Shown here in pieces: positions 23,259-34,786 of a stretch of DNA of 64,000 nucleotides. The position numbers were made by a program, and so were the translations under genes. The first letter of the stretch is position 1; each line of letters opens with the position of its first letter. This stretch comes from Myotis daubentonii (Eukaryota; Chordata; Mammalia; Chiroptera; Vespertilionidae). The DNA lies in assembly GCF_963259705.1 (NCBI RefSeq), contig NC_081861.1:70103623-70167622 (forward strand). Direction: 5' to 3'. A model generated the notes under the pieces. That model was not told where the DNA came from and searched no databases. It saw nothing but the letters and a program-made list of their open reading frames with translations.

Positions 23259-24170
23259 CCCCTTTTGATCAAATCTCCATAAGGAGGCATTGATCACCTA
23301 ATGCATTGCTAAGTGTTTCTTCTGTCTGAACTTGGCCTTTTGATTGATCATCCATTTTTGTTATTGTCATGATCGGACACCTTTCTTTAGGGTGAGAGAA
23401 GCTTTTGGGGTTAGTAGCAACTAAAAGATTACATTTGAGCAACTCCTTATATTAGGTTAAAATGAGAGCCAAGGTAGGGAGGTTTTGTCAAGGATATATG
23501 TTTTAGGTATCATTTTAAAGCATTAGATAAGCATCAGTCTATCTAAGTGTTACATATCATTTCAAAGAATTGGACAAGCACCAAACTATAAGGTTCTTGT
23601 GTTTACAAATGCTGTATGGACAACAGCTGAATGCTTTCAAAATAACAACACAATATACAATGAAAATGAGTTAGAGAAACCAAATTCATTTACACATCTA
23701 AACAATGAGCCCAATACTGTTTGTTACCAGCTGAATAAGTAAAAAAATCCAAGATAAGTTACATTGGATCTGTGGTAACCAATAGGCTTGTACTTGGATT
23801 TTGTGTAACTGAGTTTTAACTTCCCAAGAAGTATTACTTCAAATGATGCAAGTGGTGTTGACTATGGCACAAATACCTCCTTGTTTAATTAAAAGATAGT
23901 CTAGGTCTATTTGATTGTCAAAAACAACTTTGGCCTGAGTGTTTAGAAATATTTGTTGGGCAGCTATAGCTTTAACAATGGATTCTTGCAATATTTTGAA
24001 GTGCTAAGGAGAGATTCTTGATTATAGTCTCATATTTACTTAATACTAGCCAGTGGATTAGTGATTTATCAAAGGAAGCAATTTTTAAATCATTAATACC
24101 ATCTGGTAATTCCTGTTTGAATCTGTAGTTCAGGACTTGAGAGGTGACAGCCATTAAGCCCAGTAAAATA
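23259..24170 (-). pseudogene. Endogenous retrovirus Env TM remnant
   Basis: On the minus strand, around 23845-23990, the sequence reads as a gammaretrovirus/class I-type transmembrane Env ectodomain: a helical stretch, a QGGIC motif and a C-X6-C pair (Cys codons at 23869-23871 and 23848-23850). The second Cys of the usual CX6CC has become Ile. A preceding 60-residue frame (23972-24154) resembles the fusion-peptide-proximal region but is in another frame, so at least one frameshift and several stops separate the pieces. Non-functional. Subgroup not assigned. Confidence 0.55.
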
Positions 24171-24904
24171 AAGGGTCTGTAGATGGCACAAGTAATTTTA
24201 TTTTGGTTACCCTTGCTTTCAGTCTATTGCTTTGTACAGAGCCTGGATACAAGTTTCCAGGGTTTTTGATTGTTAACTAGAGATGGGAAAACAGATCCCC
24301 AGGGTTAGAGAGCCTGACACAATGGAGAGGGTGCTGAGTTTAATCCAGAGAAACGAAAGCATTGAAAATCAGAGAGAAGTATGTGATGGGCAGAACTACA
24401 GAATCACAAGCACCTTTACAATAGTTGTTTGGAGGTTGGAGTACACCACGGCTCCCTTTGTAATGGCCTGGGGTATGTGAACAATGGCATTTTCTTTCCA
24501 TGCCAGAGCAAGACAAAAGGATCATAATGATTATCATGGTGTAAGACTTAGGGAAAGGATGATCAGTGAAGAGAGAAGGAATGGAAAGAAATGTTCTTCA
24601 TCTGCCATATTGGGTGGAAGCAGCCTACCTCAATGTCTGTTATTTCTCTCCCTAGTCCTAGTCAATTTGATTTTGAAGTTACCCGTGTTTACACAGAACA
24701 AGATGTCAGGAGAGGCATCGTCAGTTAGTGAAAGATGCACCCAAGATTTGACACTGTCATTTGGCAGTGATGTCAGTCATTAAGACTTATTGGTAGGGTT
24801 CTTTCTATGAATTTCACTTTTGAAAAAGCACTGGAGTAAAAAAAATAAATAAATGACTGTAATGACAAAAGACTTAAAAATACACATTGTTAAATATCTG
24901 ATGA
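24171..24904. other. Unassigned DNA between ERV remnants
   Basis: Could include decayed env surface-subunit sequence of the same provirus (minus strand), but I see no motif that supports it. No other repeat recognised. Confidence 0.35.
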
Positions 24905-25523
24905 TGTTACCAGGAAACCCCTGGGTGGGCTTGGGCTGCCTGCCGCTGTGTCCAATAAGGAAGACAGGGTTGAATCATGTAAGGTGTTTATTGAAAAGGC
25001 TAGCCAACCAAAAAGACAGGGCACTTACAAGCATTTAAATCAGTGGTTCTCAAACTTCTGGCCCTTTAAATACAGTTCCTCATGTTGTGACCCAATCATA
25101 AAATTATTTTTGTTGCTATTTCATAACTGTAATGTTGCTACTGTTATGTAAATATCTGATATGCAGGATGGTCTTAGGCGACCCCTGTGAAAGGGTCGTT
25201 CGACTGCCAAAGGGGTCACGACCCACAGGTTGAGAACCGCTGATTTAAATCCTGCCTTACAACAAGGTGCAGGGGACGGGATTATAAAGGGGAATGAGCT
25301 AGGGTGAAACTGGGAATGGAATGCAGCTACATGTAGCCCTGGAGGTCCACAGAAGTCAGTTATTGTCCTTAGTCAGCAGGCAATGATATGATGTTTGATT
25401 CCTGGTTAGTTGGTCTGACCATGCTAATTGGTTCTGCTTGCTGGATTCACAGCTGAGTCACCTCCTTAATGGCTTTGCACAGGTCTTGAAAAGGAAACAA
25501 GAAAAATTTAACCCCATATTCAC
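24905..25523 (-). mobile_element. Solo LTR of an endogenous retrovirus
   Basis: Read on the minus strand: start near TGTGAATATGGGG, CCCTTTATAATCCC as TATA region, AATAAACACCTT as polyadenylation signal about 80 bp from the end, and terminal GGTAACA. No primer-binding site follows, so it appears to be a solo LTR. The motif TGTGAAT..GGGGTTAA occurs twice at the upstream edge (to about 25549), so the exact start is ambiguous. A hAT element sits inside it (25041-25242). Confidence 0.55.
25041..25242 (-). mobile_element. SPIN-like non-autonomous hAT element
   Basis: 202 bp with terminal inverted repeats CAGTGGTTCTCAA / TTGAGAACCGCTG and a perfect 8-bp TSD ATTTAAAT (25033-25040, 25243-25250). The GGGTCG..GACCC-rich end and ends CAGYGGTTCTCAACC fit the SPIN (Space Invader) group of horizontally transferred hATs known from Myotis. 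The name rests on recall of those ends. Its target is the R region of the solo LTR, so it is younger than the LTR. Confidence 0.88.
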
Positions 25524-25552
25524 ATATAAGAAACTTAACCCCCTATTCACAT

Positions 25553-26068
25553 AAGTATATGTGTTCTAAGATTTAAAATAATATGATTATTTTTCAGATT
25601 AATTCAGATGCTCTATCTATCAGATAATATGTCCCCCTATCAAGGAGAGATCATTATAATATAATTGAAAAGGAAATGATTATTTCTATGATATATGACA
25701 TTTTAAGATAATATCTGGAATTATGATATAACATTGTACTAGAACATATCAGAATTCTAGGATTTCATACAATTTCTAGAACACTTGCATTAATAATACG
25801 TATACATACAAATATAAATAAGATTACACATAACTTCTTATTTGATAAAGCTTCCCATGTAATTTAACATATCAAATAAACCTAATTAGTTTAACATTTT
25901 ACCAAGTAAGAAACAAATTTGTTGAGTATTTCCAGGGGCACTTTTAAAAATATCTAGGTTACTTTTAGGTAAAAATGACACTGATTAAAATTTGATTTTT
26001 GGGAGTTGTCAAAATGTCAAAAGGTGAGAACACTTGACTAAATAAGATCACAGATCATTATAATATAA
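25553..26068. other. AT-rich intergenic DNA
   Basis: No frames, tandem repeats or repeat ends recognised. Confidence 0.5.
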
Positions 26069-26480
26069 CTAGAGGCTTGGTGCATGAAATTTGTGCACTG
26101 GGTGTGTGTCCCTCAGCCCAGCCTGCAACCTCTCACAATCCGGGACTGCTGGCTCCCAGCCACTCACCTGCTTGCTTGCCTGATTGCCCCTAATCACTTC
26201 TGCCTGCCAGCCTGATCACCTCCGACTAACCACTCTCCTACCAACCTGATTGATACCTAACTGCTCCCCTGCTGACCTGATTGCCCCCAACTGCCTTCCC
26301 CTGCAGGCCTGGTTGCCCTTAACTGCCCTCCCCTACAGGCCCAGTTGCCCCCAACTGCCCTCTCCTGCTGGCCATCTTGTGGTGGTCATCTTGTGACCAC
26401 ATGGGGGCATCCGTCTTTGACCACATGGGGCCAGCCATCTTTGTGTGAGGGCATGATGGTCAATTTGCATATTGCCCTTC
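26069..26480 (-). mobile_element. HeliBat, 5'-truncated, with minisatellite
   Basis: The minus strand ends ..CAAGCCTCTAG at 26069. The interior has about five copies of a 35-40 bp unit (CTGATTGCCCCCAACTGCC). The 5' end breaks off after ..GGGCAATATGCAAATTG, missing the terminal TCCTATATAATAAAA, exactly where a truncated hAT element begins. Confidence 0.85.
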
Positions 26481-26638
26481 CAGAGGGGTCACCTAAGACC
26501 ATCTTGCATATCAGATATTTACATTATGATTCATAACAGTAGCAACATTACAGTTATGAAGTAGCAACGAAAATAATTTTATGGTTGGGTCACAACATGA
26601 GGAACTGTATTTAAAGGGCCAGAAGGTTGAGAACCACT
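26481..26638 (+). mobile_element. SPIN-like hAT fragment
   Basis: Same family as 25041-25242 in opposite orientation. It lacks the first ~45 bp (including one inverted repeat) but keeps the other terminus AGAACCACTG at 26638. Confidence 0.85.
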
Positions 26639-27948
26639 GTTAAGGTGTCTATTTAGGACTCTTGACTATTTTTTATTGGATTTTTTATCTTCCTTTTGTT
26701 AAGTTGTATGAGTTCCTTGTAAATTTTGGAGATTAAACCCTTAAAGGAGATAACATTGGCAAATATATTGTCCCATGCAGTGGGCTTTCTTATTGTTTTG
26801 TTGATGGTTTCTGTTGCTGTGCAGAAGATTTTTATTTTGATGTAGTCCCATTTGTCTATTTTTGCCTTAGGTTACATTGCCCTAGGAGCTGTATAGGTAA
26901 AGATATTGCTAGGACAAATGTCTGCCATTTTGCTGCCCATGACTTCTAAGATTTTTATGGTTTCTCCCATTACGTTTAAGTTCTTTATTTTGAGTTTATT
27001 TTTGTGTATGGTGTAAGTTGGTGATTTACTTTCTTTTTTTTGCAAGTGTCTGTCCAATTTTCCCAACAGCATTTATTGAAGAGACTGTCTTGACTCCATT
27101 GTATGCTCTTGCTTCCTTTGTCAAATATTAATTGAGCATAATAGCTTAGGTCTATTTCTGGGTTCTCTGTTCTGTTCCATTGGTCTATATGTCTGTTCTT
27201 GTGCCAGCACCAGGCAGTTTTGAGAGCAGTGGCTTTGTAATACAGCTTGATACCTGGTATTGTGATCCCTTCAACTTTGTCCTTCTTTCTCAAGTTTGTT
27301 GCAGGTATTTGGGGTCTTTTTCTATTCCAGATTAATTTTTGGAGAGATTGTTTTAGATCTTTTAATTCTATAGATTGCTTTGGGTAGTATGGACATTTTA
27401 ATGATGTTGATTCTATTAATCTATGAACACAGTATATTCTTCCATTTGTTTATCACTTCCTCTATCTCTTTTTTCAGCATCTTGTAATTTTCGCGTACAG
27501 GTCCTTTACCTCCTTGGTTAAATTTATTCCTAAGTACCTTAATTTTTGTGTTGAAATGGTAAATGTTTTTTTTTTTTAAGTTTCTTTTTCTGTGAGTTTA
27601 TTATTGGTGTATAAAAAAGGTATAGATTTCTGTTAATTTTGTTAATTTTGGATCCTGCTACGTTGCTGAATTCATTTATTAAGTCTACTAGTTTTTGATG
27701 GAGTCTTTAGGGTTTTCTAAGTACAATATCATGTCATCTGCAAATAAGGACAGTTTTACTTCTTCTTTTCCAATTTGTGTGCCTTTTAATTTTACTTCTT
27801 GTCTGATCACTATGGCTAGTACTTCCAGTACTATGTCGAACAGGAGTGGTGAGAGAGGGCATCCCTTTCTTGTTCCTGTTCTTAAGGGGAAATGGTTTTA
27901 GTTTTTGCCCATTGACTATGATGTTTGCTGTAGGTTTATCATATAAGG

Positions 27949-28558
27949 CGTTTTTAAAAATTTCTTTATTGATTAAGGTATTACATATGTGTCCTTATCC
28001 CCCCATTACCCCCCATCGCCCCCACTCATGCCCGCACCCCCCTGTTGTCTGTGTCCATTGGTTAGGCTTATGTGTGTGCATATAAGTCCTTTGATTGATC
28101 TCTCCCCCTTACCCCCATCCTCCCCTACCTTCCCTCTGAGGTTTGACAGTCTGATCAATGATGCTTCTCTGTCTCTAGATCTGTTTTTTGTTCATCAATT
28201 TATGTTGTTCATTATAATCCATAAATGAGTGAGATCATGTGATATTTATCTTTCTCTGACTGGCTCATTTCACTTAGCATAATGCTCTCTAGTTCCATTC
28301 ATGCTGCTGCAAATGGTAAAAACCCCTTCTTTTTACTGCAGTGTAGTATTCCATTGTGTAGATGTACCACAGTTTTTTAATCTACTCATCTGCTAATGGG
28401 CACTTAGGCTGTTTCCAAATCTTAGCTATGGTGAATTGTGATGCTATGAACATAGGGGTGCATATATTCTTTATAATTGGTGTTTCTAGTTTCTTGGGAT
28501 ATATTCCTAGAAATGGAACTCCCATTTGACCCAGTGATCCCACTTCTAGGAGTATATG
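27949..28558 (-). mobile_element. Small twin-primed L1 inside an L1
   Basis: Minus-strand young L1 3'UTR and ORF2 end (27949-28511), then a 45-bp inverted piece (about 28513-28557, plus strand, encoding [15 protein letters not shown]). TSD TCATATAAGG at 27939-27948 and 28559-28568. Host ORF2 sequence continues on both sides. Confidence 0.85.
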
Positions 28559-30503
28559 TCATATAAGGTTTTTATTATGTTGAGGAATGATCCCTCTATT
28601 CCAACTTTGCTGAACATTTTTTTTTTTTATCAGGAAAGGGTGTTGGCTTTTGTCAAATTCCTCTTCTGCATCAAATGATATGATTATGTAGTTTTTGGAT
28701 CTCAATTTGTTCATGTGGTACCACATTTATTTATTTGCGGATATGGTACCATCCTTGCATTCCCAGAATAAATCCCACTTAGTCATGGTGTATGATATTT
28801 CTTATGAAATGCTGGATTAGATTTTCTAGAGTTATGTTGACGATTTTATCCTCCATGTTCATCAGGGATATTGGCCTGTAATTCTCTTTCTTTGTAGTGT
28901 CTTTATCTGGTTTTGGGATTAGTGTAATGCTGGCTTCATAGAAATGGCTAGGAAGTGTGCCTTCCTCTTGAATCTTTTGAAATAGTCTGAGGATGATAGA
29001 TTTTAGTTCTTCTTTGAATGTTTGGTAAAACTCCCCTGTGAAGGCATCTGGCCCTGGGCTTTTGTTTGCTGGAAGCTTTTTCTTGAATGCTTTAATTTCC
29101 TCCTTAGTTATCAGTCTGTTGAGATTTTTTAATTTTTCTTGGTTGAGTTTTGGAAGGTCATATTTTTCTAGAAATACGTCCACTTCCTCTAGATTGTTTA
29201 GTTTTTGGAATAGAGTTCATCATAGTATTTTTTTTTTTTACAATTCTTTGTAGTTCTGTGGGGTCTTTTGTTATTTTGCCTCTTTGATTTCTAGTTTTGC
29301 TTATTTGGGTCTTCTATCTTTGCTTTTTGGTGAGCCTGCCTAGAGGTTCATTAATCTTGTTTATCCTTTCAAAGAACCAGCTCTTGGTTTCATTGACCTT
29401 TTTATCTCCATATATTTTTTGGTCTCTATCTCATTTATTTCTGCTCTGATCTTTATTACCTCCTTCCTTCTGCTCACTCTGGACTTTTGTTGCTGTTCTG
29501 TTTCTAATTCTTTAAGTTGTAGAGTTAGATAATTTATTACCAGTTTTTCTTGTTTATTTTTGTTGTTGTTGTTGTTGCTGTTTTTTTATTGTTTGTTTGT
29601 TTGTTTTTTGAGATAGGCCTGTAATGCTATGAACTTCCCTCTCAGGACTGCTTTCACTGTGTCCTATAGGTTTTATATTGTTGTGTTTTCATTGTCATTT
29701 GTTTCCTGGATGTTTTTTTTTTTTAAATTTCTTCTTTGATCTCTTTGATAACCCCATCATTGTTTAATAGCATGCTATTAAGCCTCCAAGTGTTTGAATT
29801 TTTGATTGATTTTATTGTAGTTGATTTCTAATATTATGCCATTGTGATATGAGAAGATGCTTGATATGATTTCAATCTTCTTGAATTTGGAGACTTTGCC
29901 TGTGACACAATATGTGATCTATTTTTGAAAATGTCCCATGTGCACTTTAGAATAATGTATATTCTGTAACTTTGGAGTGAAATGTTCTGAAGATGTCAGT
30001 TAAGTCCATCTGTCCTAGTGAGTCATTTAGGAGAGCTGTTTCTTTGCTGATTACTTGTCTAGAGGACTTATCCATTGATGTCAGTACTGAAATCCTCCAC
30101 TATAATCGTATTGCTGTCAATCTCTCCCTTGATATCTTTCACAAGTTTTTTATGTATTTAGTTGCTCCTGTATTAGATGCCTATATGTGTACCAGAGTTA
30201 TATTCTCTTGTTGTATCAATCCTTTTAGTATTATGAAGTGGCCTTTGTTATCTCTTGTTATGGCCTTCACTTTGAGGCTTATTTTGCCAAATACAAGTAT
30301 TGCAACCCCAGCTTTTTTTAAATTTTCATTTGCCTGAAAGATATTTTTCCATCCCTTTACTTTCAGTCTGTGTGAGTCTCTTGTTCTGAGGTGGGTCTCT
30401 TGTAGACAGCATATATATATGGGTCTGGTTTTCTTATCCATTCAGCCACTCAATGTCTTTTAATTGGAGCATTTATTCCATTTACATTTAAAATTATTAT
30501 TGA

Positions 30504-30838
30504 CTTGAGGCCTGGTGCACAACATTTGTTCACTTCTGGATGGTCCACAGCCCATACTGTACCCTTTCCCAGTCCAGGAGCCCTCGTAGGATGTCCCACT
30601 GATGGCTTAGGCCCGCTCCATGTAGTCAGACATCCTTAGCGCTGCTGCAGAGGTAGGTGAGGCTCCCACCACTGCTGCTGCACTGGCCAGCCTTCAACCC
30701 GGCTTGTGGCTGAGTGGTGCTCCCCCTGTGGGAGCAGACTGACCATCAGGGGGCAGCTTCTGCTTTGAGCATCTTCCTGCTGGTGGTCAGTGTGCATCAT
30801 TGCAACTGTTCGTTCTGCCCTTTTGTTGATTTGCATAG
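30504..30838 (-). mobile_element. Older HeliBat in L1 ORF1-ORF2 interval
   Basis: Related to the unit at 59283-59746 (shared CAGTCAGACATCC, GGCTTGTGGCTGAG, TCCCCCTGTGGGAGCA). The 3' CTAG has decayed to CAAG and the 5' terminal 20 bp are gone, leaving ..TATGCAAATC. A CTCF-core-like CCATCAGGGGGCAG lies at 30743-30756. Confidence 0.85.
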
Positions 30839-31474
30839 GTAATTGTTTGTAGCCATTTTTTTTTTTGCCTATGTTTCTTCTCTCCCCACCCCCCCCCCCC
30901 CCCGCCACCTTTTTTTCTTCTTATTTTTACAGCAGTTTCTTTAGCATTTCTTGCATTGCTGGGTTGGTAGTGATAAACTCCCTTAGTGTTTCTTTGTCTG
31001 TGATGCTACTAATTTCCCTTTCAATTTTGAATGATAGCCTCGCTGGATAGAGTATTCTTGGTTTCCGTCCCTTGCTTTGCATCACTTTGTATACTTCCTT
31101 TCATTCCTTTCTGGCCTGATGTATTTCTGTTAAGAAATCAATTGTTAATCTAATGGGAGATCCCTTGTAGGTAACTTTCTGTTTCTCTCTTACAGCCTTT
31201 AAGAGACTCTCTTTGTTGTTATCATTTGCCATTGTAATTACTACATGTATTTGTGGGGGTCTTTTTGGGTGTATCTTGTTTGGGACTCTCTGTGCTTGTG
31301 TGACTTTTTTCTTCCCCAAATCAGGAAAGTTTTCTGACATTATTTCTTCAAATTGGTTTTCAAGCCTTTGCTCTTCTTCTTGTCATTCTGGCACCTTTAA
31401 TATATGTATGTTGCTTCATTTCATGTTGTCCCAAAGCTCCCTCAGGCTCTCCTTCTGACTTTTGATTTTTTTCT

Positions 31475-32247
31475 CAAACAAGAAATGACATGAGCTTCAG
31501 TCTTATATGTTCCCACCTGATGTGTATGGGTTCCAATTCACTCTTACTCTCCCCCACTTTACATATTTCTTCTCTTTCCACATGCTTACCCCATGAATTC
31601 AAACATCAGAATCAGTGGTAAAAGCAATAACTTGTTTACACAATTATATGATGTCAAATACCTTTATCAATTCTAGCATCTATTTCTTTTATATATATCT
31701 ATTGATTGATTAATCAATATATCATCACTTTAACTTTCTATCTGAGTGATTCTGTTTTTTCTGATAATGCTAAATTACAAAATCATGGATCTTGGATGTG
31801 AACACAGTGAGGCTCTTCAAGAGTTTATACTTTCTGCTACACTAATACTTATGAAGACAAATGTGTAGATGCCTAGAAAAATAGGCTATCTCCATCTCAG
31901 AAGTATTTTTATAATTCTTAATTGCCTGGTTATATTCATGTATACTACTCATGGCTTTGAACAGGTAATTTCTTTTGTTTGTACTCAGTATTTTAAGATA
32001 TTAAATGAAAATATTGAACTTGACTGAGGGTTCTAAATTTGACATGGATAGACCTAGGGATGGCACATAAATCTCCATTTTGTGTATATGTACACACACA
32101 CATTTTTTTCTTTGGAGTTTGTAATTTTCTCATATTTAAAGAATATCTGTGACCTTGAAATGGTTAAGAAAAATGATCTAGTTACTCTTTCATGTTTCTT
32201 CCTGCTCCATCATGCTTTATATACGTAACATAATAAATAATAAACAA
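31475..32247. other. Intergenic DNA, nothing recognised
   Basis: No coding signal or repeat terminus seen. Confidence 0.5.
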
Positions 32248-32261
32248 CAACTAACTGAATG

Positions 32262-32481
32262 ACCCTAGTTGGTTTGGTTCAGTGGATAGAGCGTCTGCTT
32301 GCATACTGAAGGGTCCCAGGTTCAATTTTGGTCAAGGGCACATGCCCAGGTTGTGGGCTTGATCCCCAGTGGGGGTATGCAGGAGGCAGCCAATCAATGA
32401 TTCTCTTTCATCATTGATGTTTCTATCTCTCTCTCCCTCTTCATTCCTCTCTAAAAGAAATAAAAATGTAATTTTTTAAAA
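32262..32481 (+). mobile_element. Ves SINE
   Basis: tRNA-like head (TTGGTTCAGTGGATAGAGCG, B box GGTTCAATTTT with changes), body CAGGAGGCAGCCAATCAATG and A-rich tail. TSD AACTAACTGAATG / AACTAACTCAATG at 32249-32261 and 32482-32494. Confidence 0.93.
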
Positions 32482-32547
32482 AACTAACTCAATGTACATA
32501 CAGAAATAGAGATGTTTCATTTTTATTAGTTTAGTCCTGGACACACA

Positions 32548-32758
32548 TCCTATATAATAAAAGACTAATATGCAAATTTTCCCCACGGGAGTTCAACCAC
32601 TTGCTATGATGTGCGTTGACCACCAGGGGATGGCATGGAACAAAGGAAGGCCCTTGCCAGCAGCCAGCAGCTGGGGAAGGAAGGCCCTGATTGGCTCTGA
32701 TTGCCGGCCAGGCCTAGGGACCCTACCCATGCACTAATTTTGTGCACCAGGCCTCTAG
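32548..32758 (+). mobile_element. HeliBat with intact ends and 3' hairpin
   Basis: Starts TCCTATATAATAAAAGACTA, ends GCACTAATTTTGTGC then CAGGCCTCTAG. The GCAC..GTGC arms form the terminator hairpin just upstream of CTAG. Flanked by A and T. A weaker CTCF-like string (11 of 14) is at 32620-32633. Confidence 0.95.
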
Positions 32759-34190
32759 TAACTAAATAATAATGAAGGGTTTCTATTTCCCTTGGAAACC
32801 TCATTCATATCTGAGACTTGCATTACTGAGTAATGTAAACAACTTCCAATTTTAAATCAAACAATACAATTTTTTTTTCTGAGCTTCACTTACATATGTC
32901 TAACTATCTACTTGGCATCTCTTCCTAGATATCTCAAGGGTACCTAAAAACCAACATTTCTGCAACTGAAATTATAATGTTTTCCTCATCACCCTCCTCA
33001 TCCTTACTTTAAAATACCTATTATTTATTTTAGTGAAAGATGTCCTTTGATTATCTTGAATAAGCCATACATTTCAAAATTTTGTTTATAGTTTTCTCTT
33101 TATTACTCATCATAATTTTGAAAGACAATTCCCCATGTGTCTCTCATATTTTCTCCATGACTAGTGAACAGTTTCACTAACTGCCTTTGTTCTGGACTAT
33201 TTTTTCAAGTATGTTTGTAGAGCTATTTATCTTGGATGATAAAGATAACATTCCTCCAGAATGAAAAGCAAGTTTGCTTATTACCCAATATAATAAAAGT
33301 AATTCTACCATCGAACAAAAGTTTGTCAGGCTTACTTCCCATTATAAAGATCTGGGTTTATTAGACTTGGGGTTCCTTTGTTTTCATACAACCAACTATA
33401 TGTATAGGCCCATTTCACATTGCTATGGAATTGCATGTCAGAAAATTGGTGCAAATGTTGGCACTGTGGTTATTGCTAGTGCCATAGTAATAAGTACTTC
33501 CCTATAATAAAGTCCTTTGTCCCTAACCCAGAGTCTCATGTTTTCTGCCAGCAGCCATGAAACTATAGCAGGCTGATTGTCATCTTGCAAAAAAGTTAAA
33601 ATCACAGACCCTTTACAATACTTGATAAATATTACCTTTCATATCAAGTTGATGTTAAATATTGGATACTCTCTCCACTTTTACTCATCTTATTACTTTT
33701 TTTTTTTAACTGTAAATTACCATCATATCTTGTATGGATTATTTTTAAAGTCTTGTACTAGAAATTTCCAAACAACTCAATAGTTTTTCATTGCACTTGG
33801 GATAAGTACATAATCATTTATATAAAATAAAAGTCTTTGTACAATTTAACTCACAAGTAATTTATCATTCTCAGTTCACACCCAGGATAGATATTACATC
33901 TAACTGGGTCAGTAACTGTGCCCTATGGTGTCAAAGTACTATGAGTATTATCCTTACCACTGCTCTCTCTGGAATCCAGTGATAATGTGACAATGGGCTT
34001 TTTTGCAGTTCAAAGAAATATTAGGCTTCCTCAACTCCAGAGCCTTTGAATACACAATTTAATCTACCTAGTATGTTATTTTCTCTTCACACCACTTCAC
34101 TAAATTAGCATTTTCTTCCCGTTCAGTTCTAATTTAAAGGACACTTCCTCAGAGAAATCTATTACTAGCCTCTCAATATATATATATATA
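32759..34190. other. Intergenic DNA
   Basis: No credible gene. A stretch near 33420-33560 (CCTATAATAAAGTCC..AGTCTCATG) is faintly LTR-like but was not accepted. A short (TA)n precedes the Tc1-type element. Confidence 0.5.
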
Positions 34191-34196
34191 TATATA

Positions 34197-34740
34197 CACG
34201 GAGTGGCCAGATTATTATGACCACCTGACATTTGTAGGCAAATTAGCTATAATTTTGAGTTGCAGTTGCTAGAGGGCCAGACCATTATAAACGTCTGAAT
34301 AGCACAACATATCTAAGTATCATTGCTGAGCAAGTTCATCCTATCATGTTGATGGCGTATCCCAATGGATATGGCTTCTTCCAAGACAATGCGCCATGCC
34401 ACGGTGCTCATATTGTGCAGGTGTGCTTTCAAGAACATGAGGGAGACTTTACCTTGCTTAGGTGCCCCCCACAATAATCAGATCTCAATCCAATTGAGCA
34501 TTTGTGGGACCAAGTTAAAAGAGCCATCAGGCAGCTGGTTCCACAACCATCAACTCTCACAGAACTTGACAGTGCTATTCATCTGGCATGGTGTCAGATT
34601 CCTCGCATCACCTTTCAACGTCTTGTGGAGTCAATGCCAAGAAGAATCGCAGCAGTATTGAAGGCAAAAGGTGGCCCAACGAAGTGCTGATGGGGTGGTC
34701 ATAATAATCTGGCCGGTCATAATAATCTCGCTACTCAGTG
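34197..34740 (+). mobile_element. Deleted Tc1/mariner-type element, DD36E (Incomer-like)
   Basis: 544 bp bounded by inverted repeats (CACGGAGTGGCCAGATT left, its counterpart ending CTACTCAGTG right), beginning after a TA in a (TA)n run. Only the transposase C-terminus remains: FFQDNAPCH supplies the second catalytic Asp (codon 34385-34387) and NPIEHLWD the Glu, with 36 codons between, one of them a TAA stop in place of the usual QSPDLNP. The N-terminal DNA-binding region and first Asp are deleted. DD36E fits the Incomer family, reported as truncated copies in Myotis and Eptesicus. Cannot encode an active transposase. Confidence 0.85.
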
Positions 34741-34743
34741 TGT

Positions 34744-34783
<40 letters not shown>
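34739..34783. repeat. (TG)n microsatellite
   Basis: About 45 bp of TG repeats with one TA interruption, directly abutting the right inverted repeat of the Tc1-type element. With the (TA)n on the left this suggests insertion into a pre-existing TA/TG dinucleotide tract. Confidence 0.95.

Positions 34784-34786
<3 letters not shown>

Larger units (their letters stand above)
26639..31474 (-). mobile_element. L1, truncated at both ends, with nested insertions
   Basis: Minus-strand L1 from ORF1 (right) to the late part of ORF2 (left). ORF1 C-terminal sequence (GKKKVTQAQRVPNK, TYKGSPIRL) lies near 31101-31340, the endonuclease (CCLQETHL, KGWKNIFQAN) near 30181-30441, and RT fingers ([23 protein letters not shown]) near 28779-29183. 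The ORF1 stop is present as TAA in the string equivalent to CTGCTGTAA near 30927. Frames are broken many times. The left edge meets the hAT terminus and the L1 3' end is missing. Nested: a twin-primed L1 (27949-28558) and a HeliBat (30504-30838). Confidence 0.88.

Noticed and set aside
26069..26480. CRISPR-like array (regular ~37-bp repeats)
   Set aside because: Imperfect contiguous units without distinct spacers, in a eukaryotic Helitron. It is a minisatellite.
33400..33560. Possible LTR 3' end (CCTATAATAAAGTCC..AGTCTCATG)
   Set aside because: A polyadenylation-like signal alone is insufficient. No TG/CA termini, TATA or partner were found.
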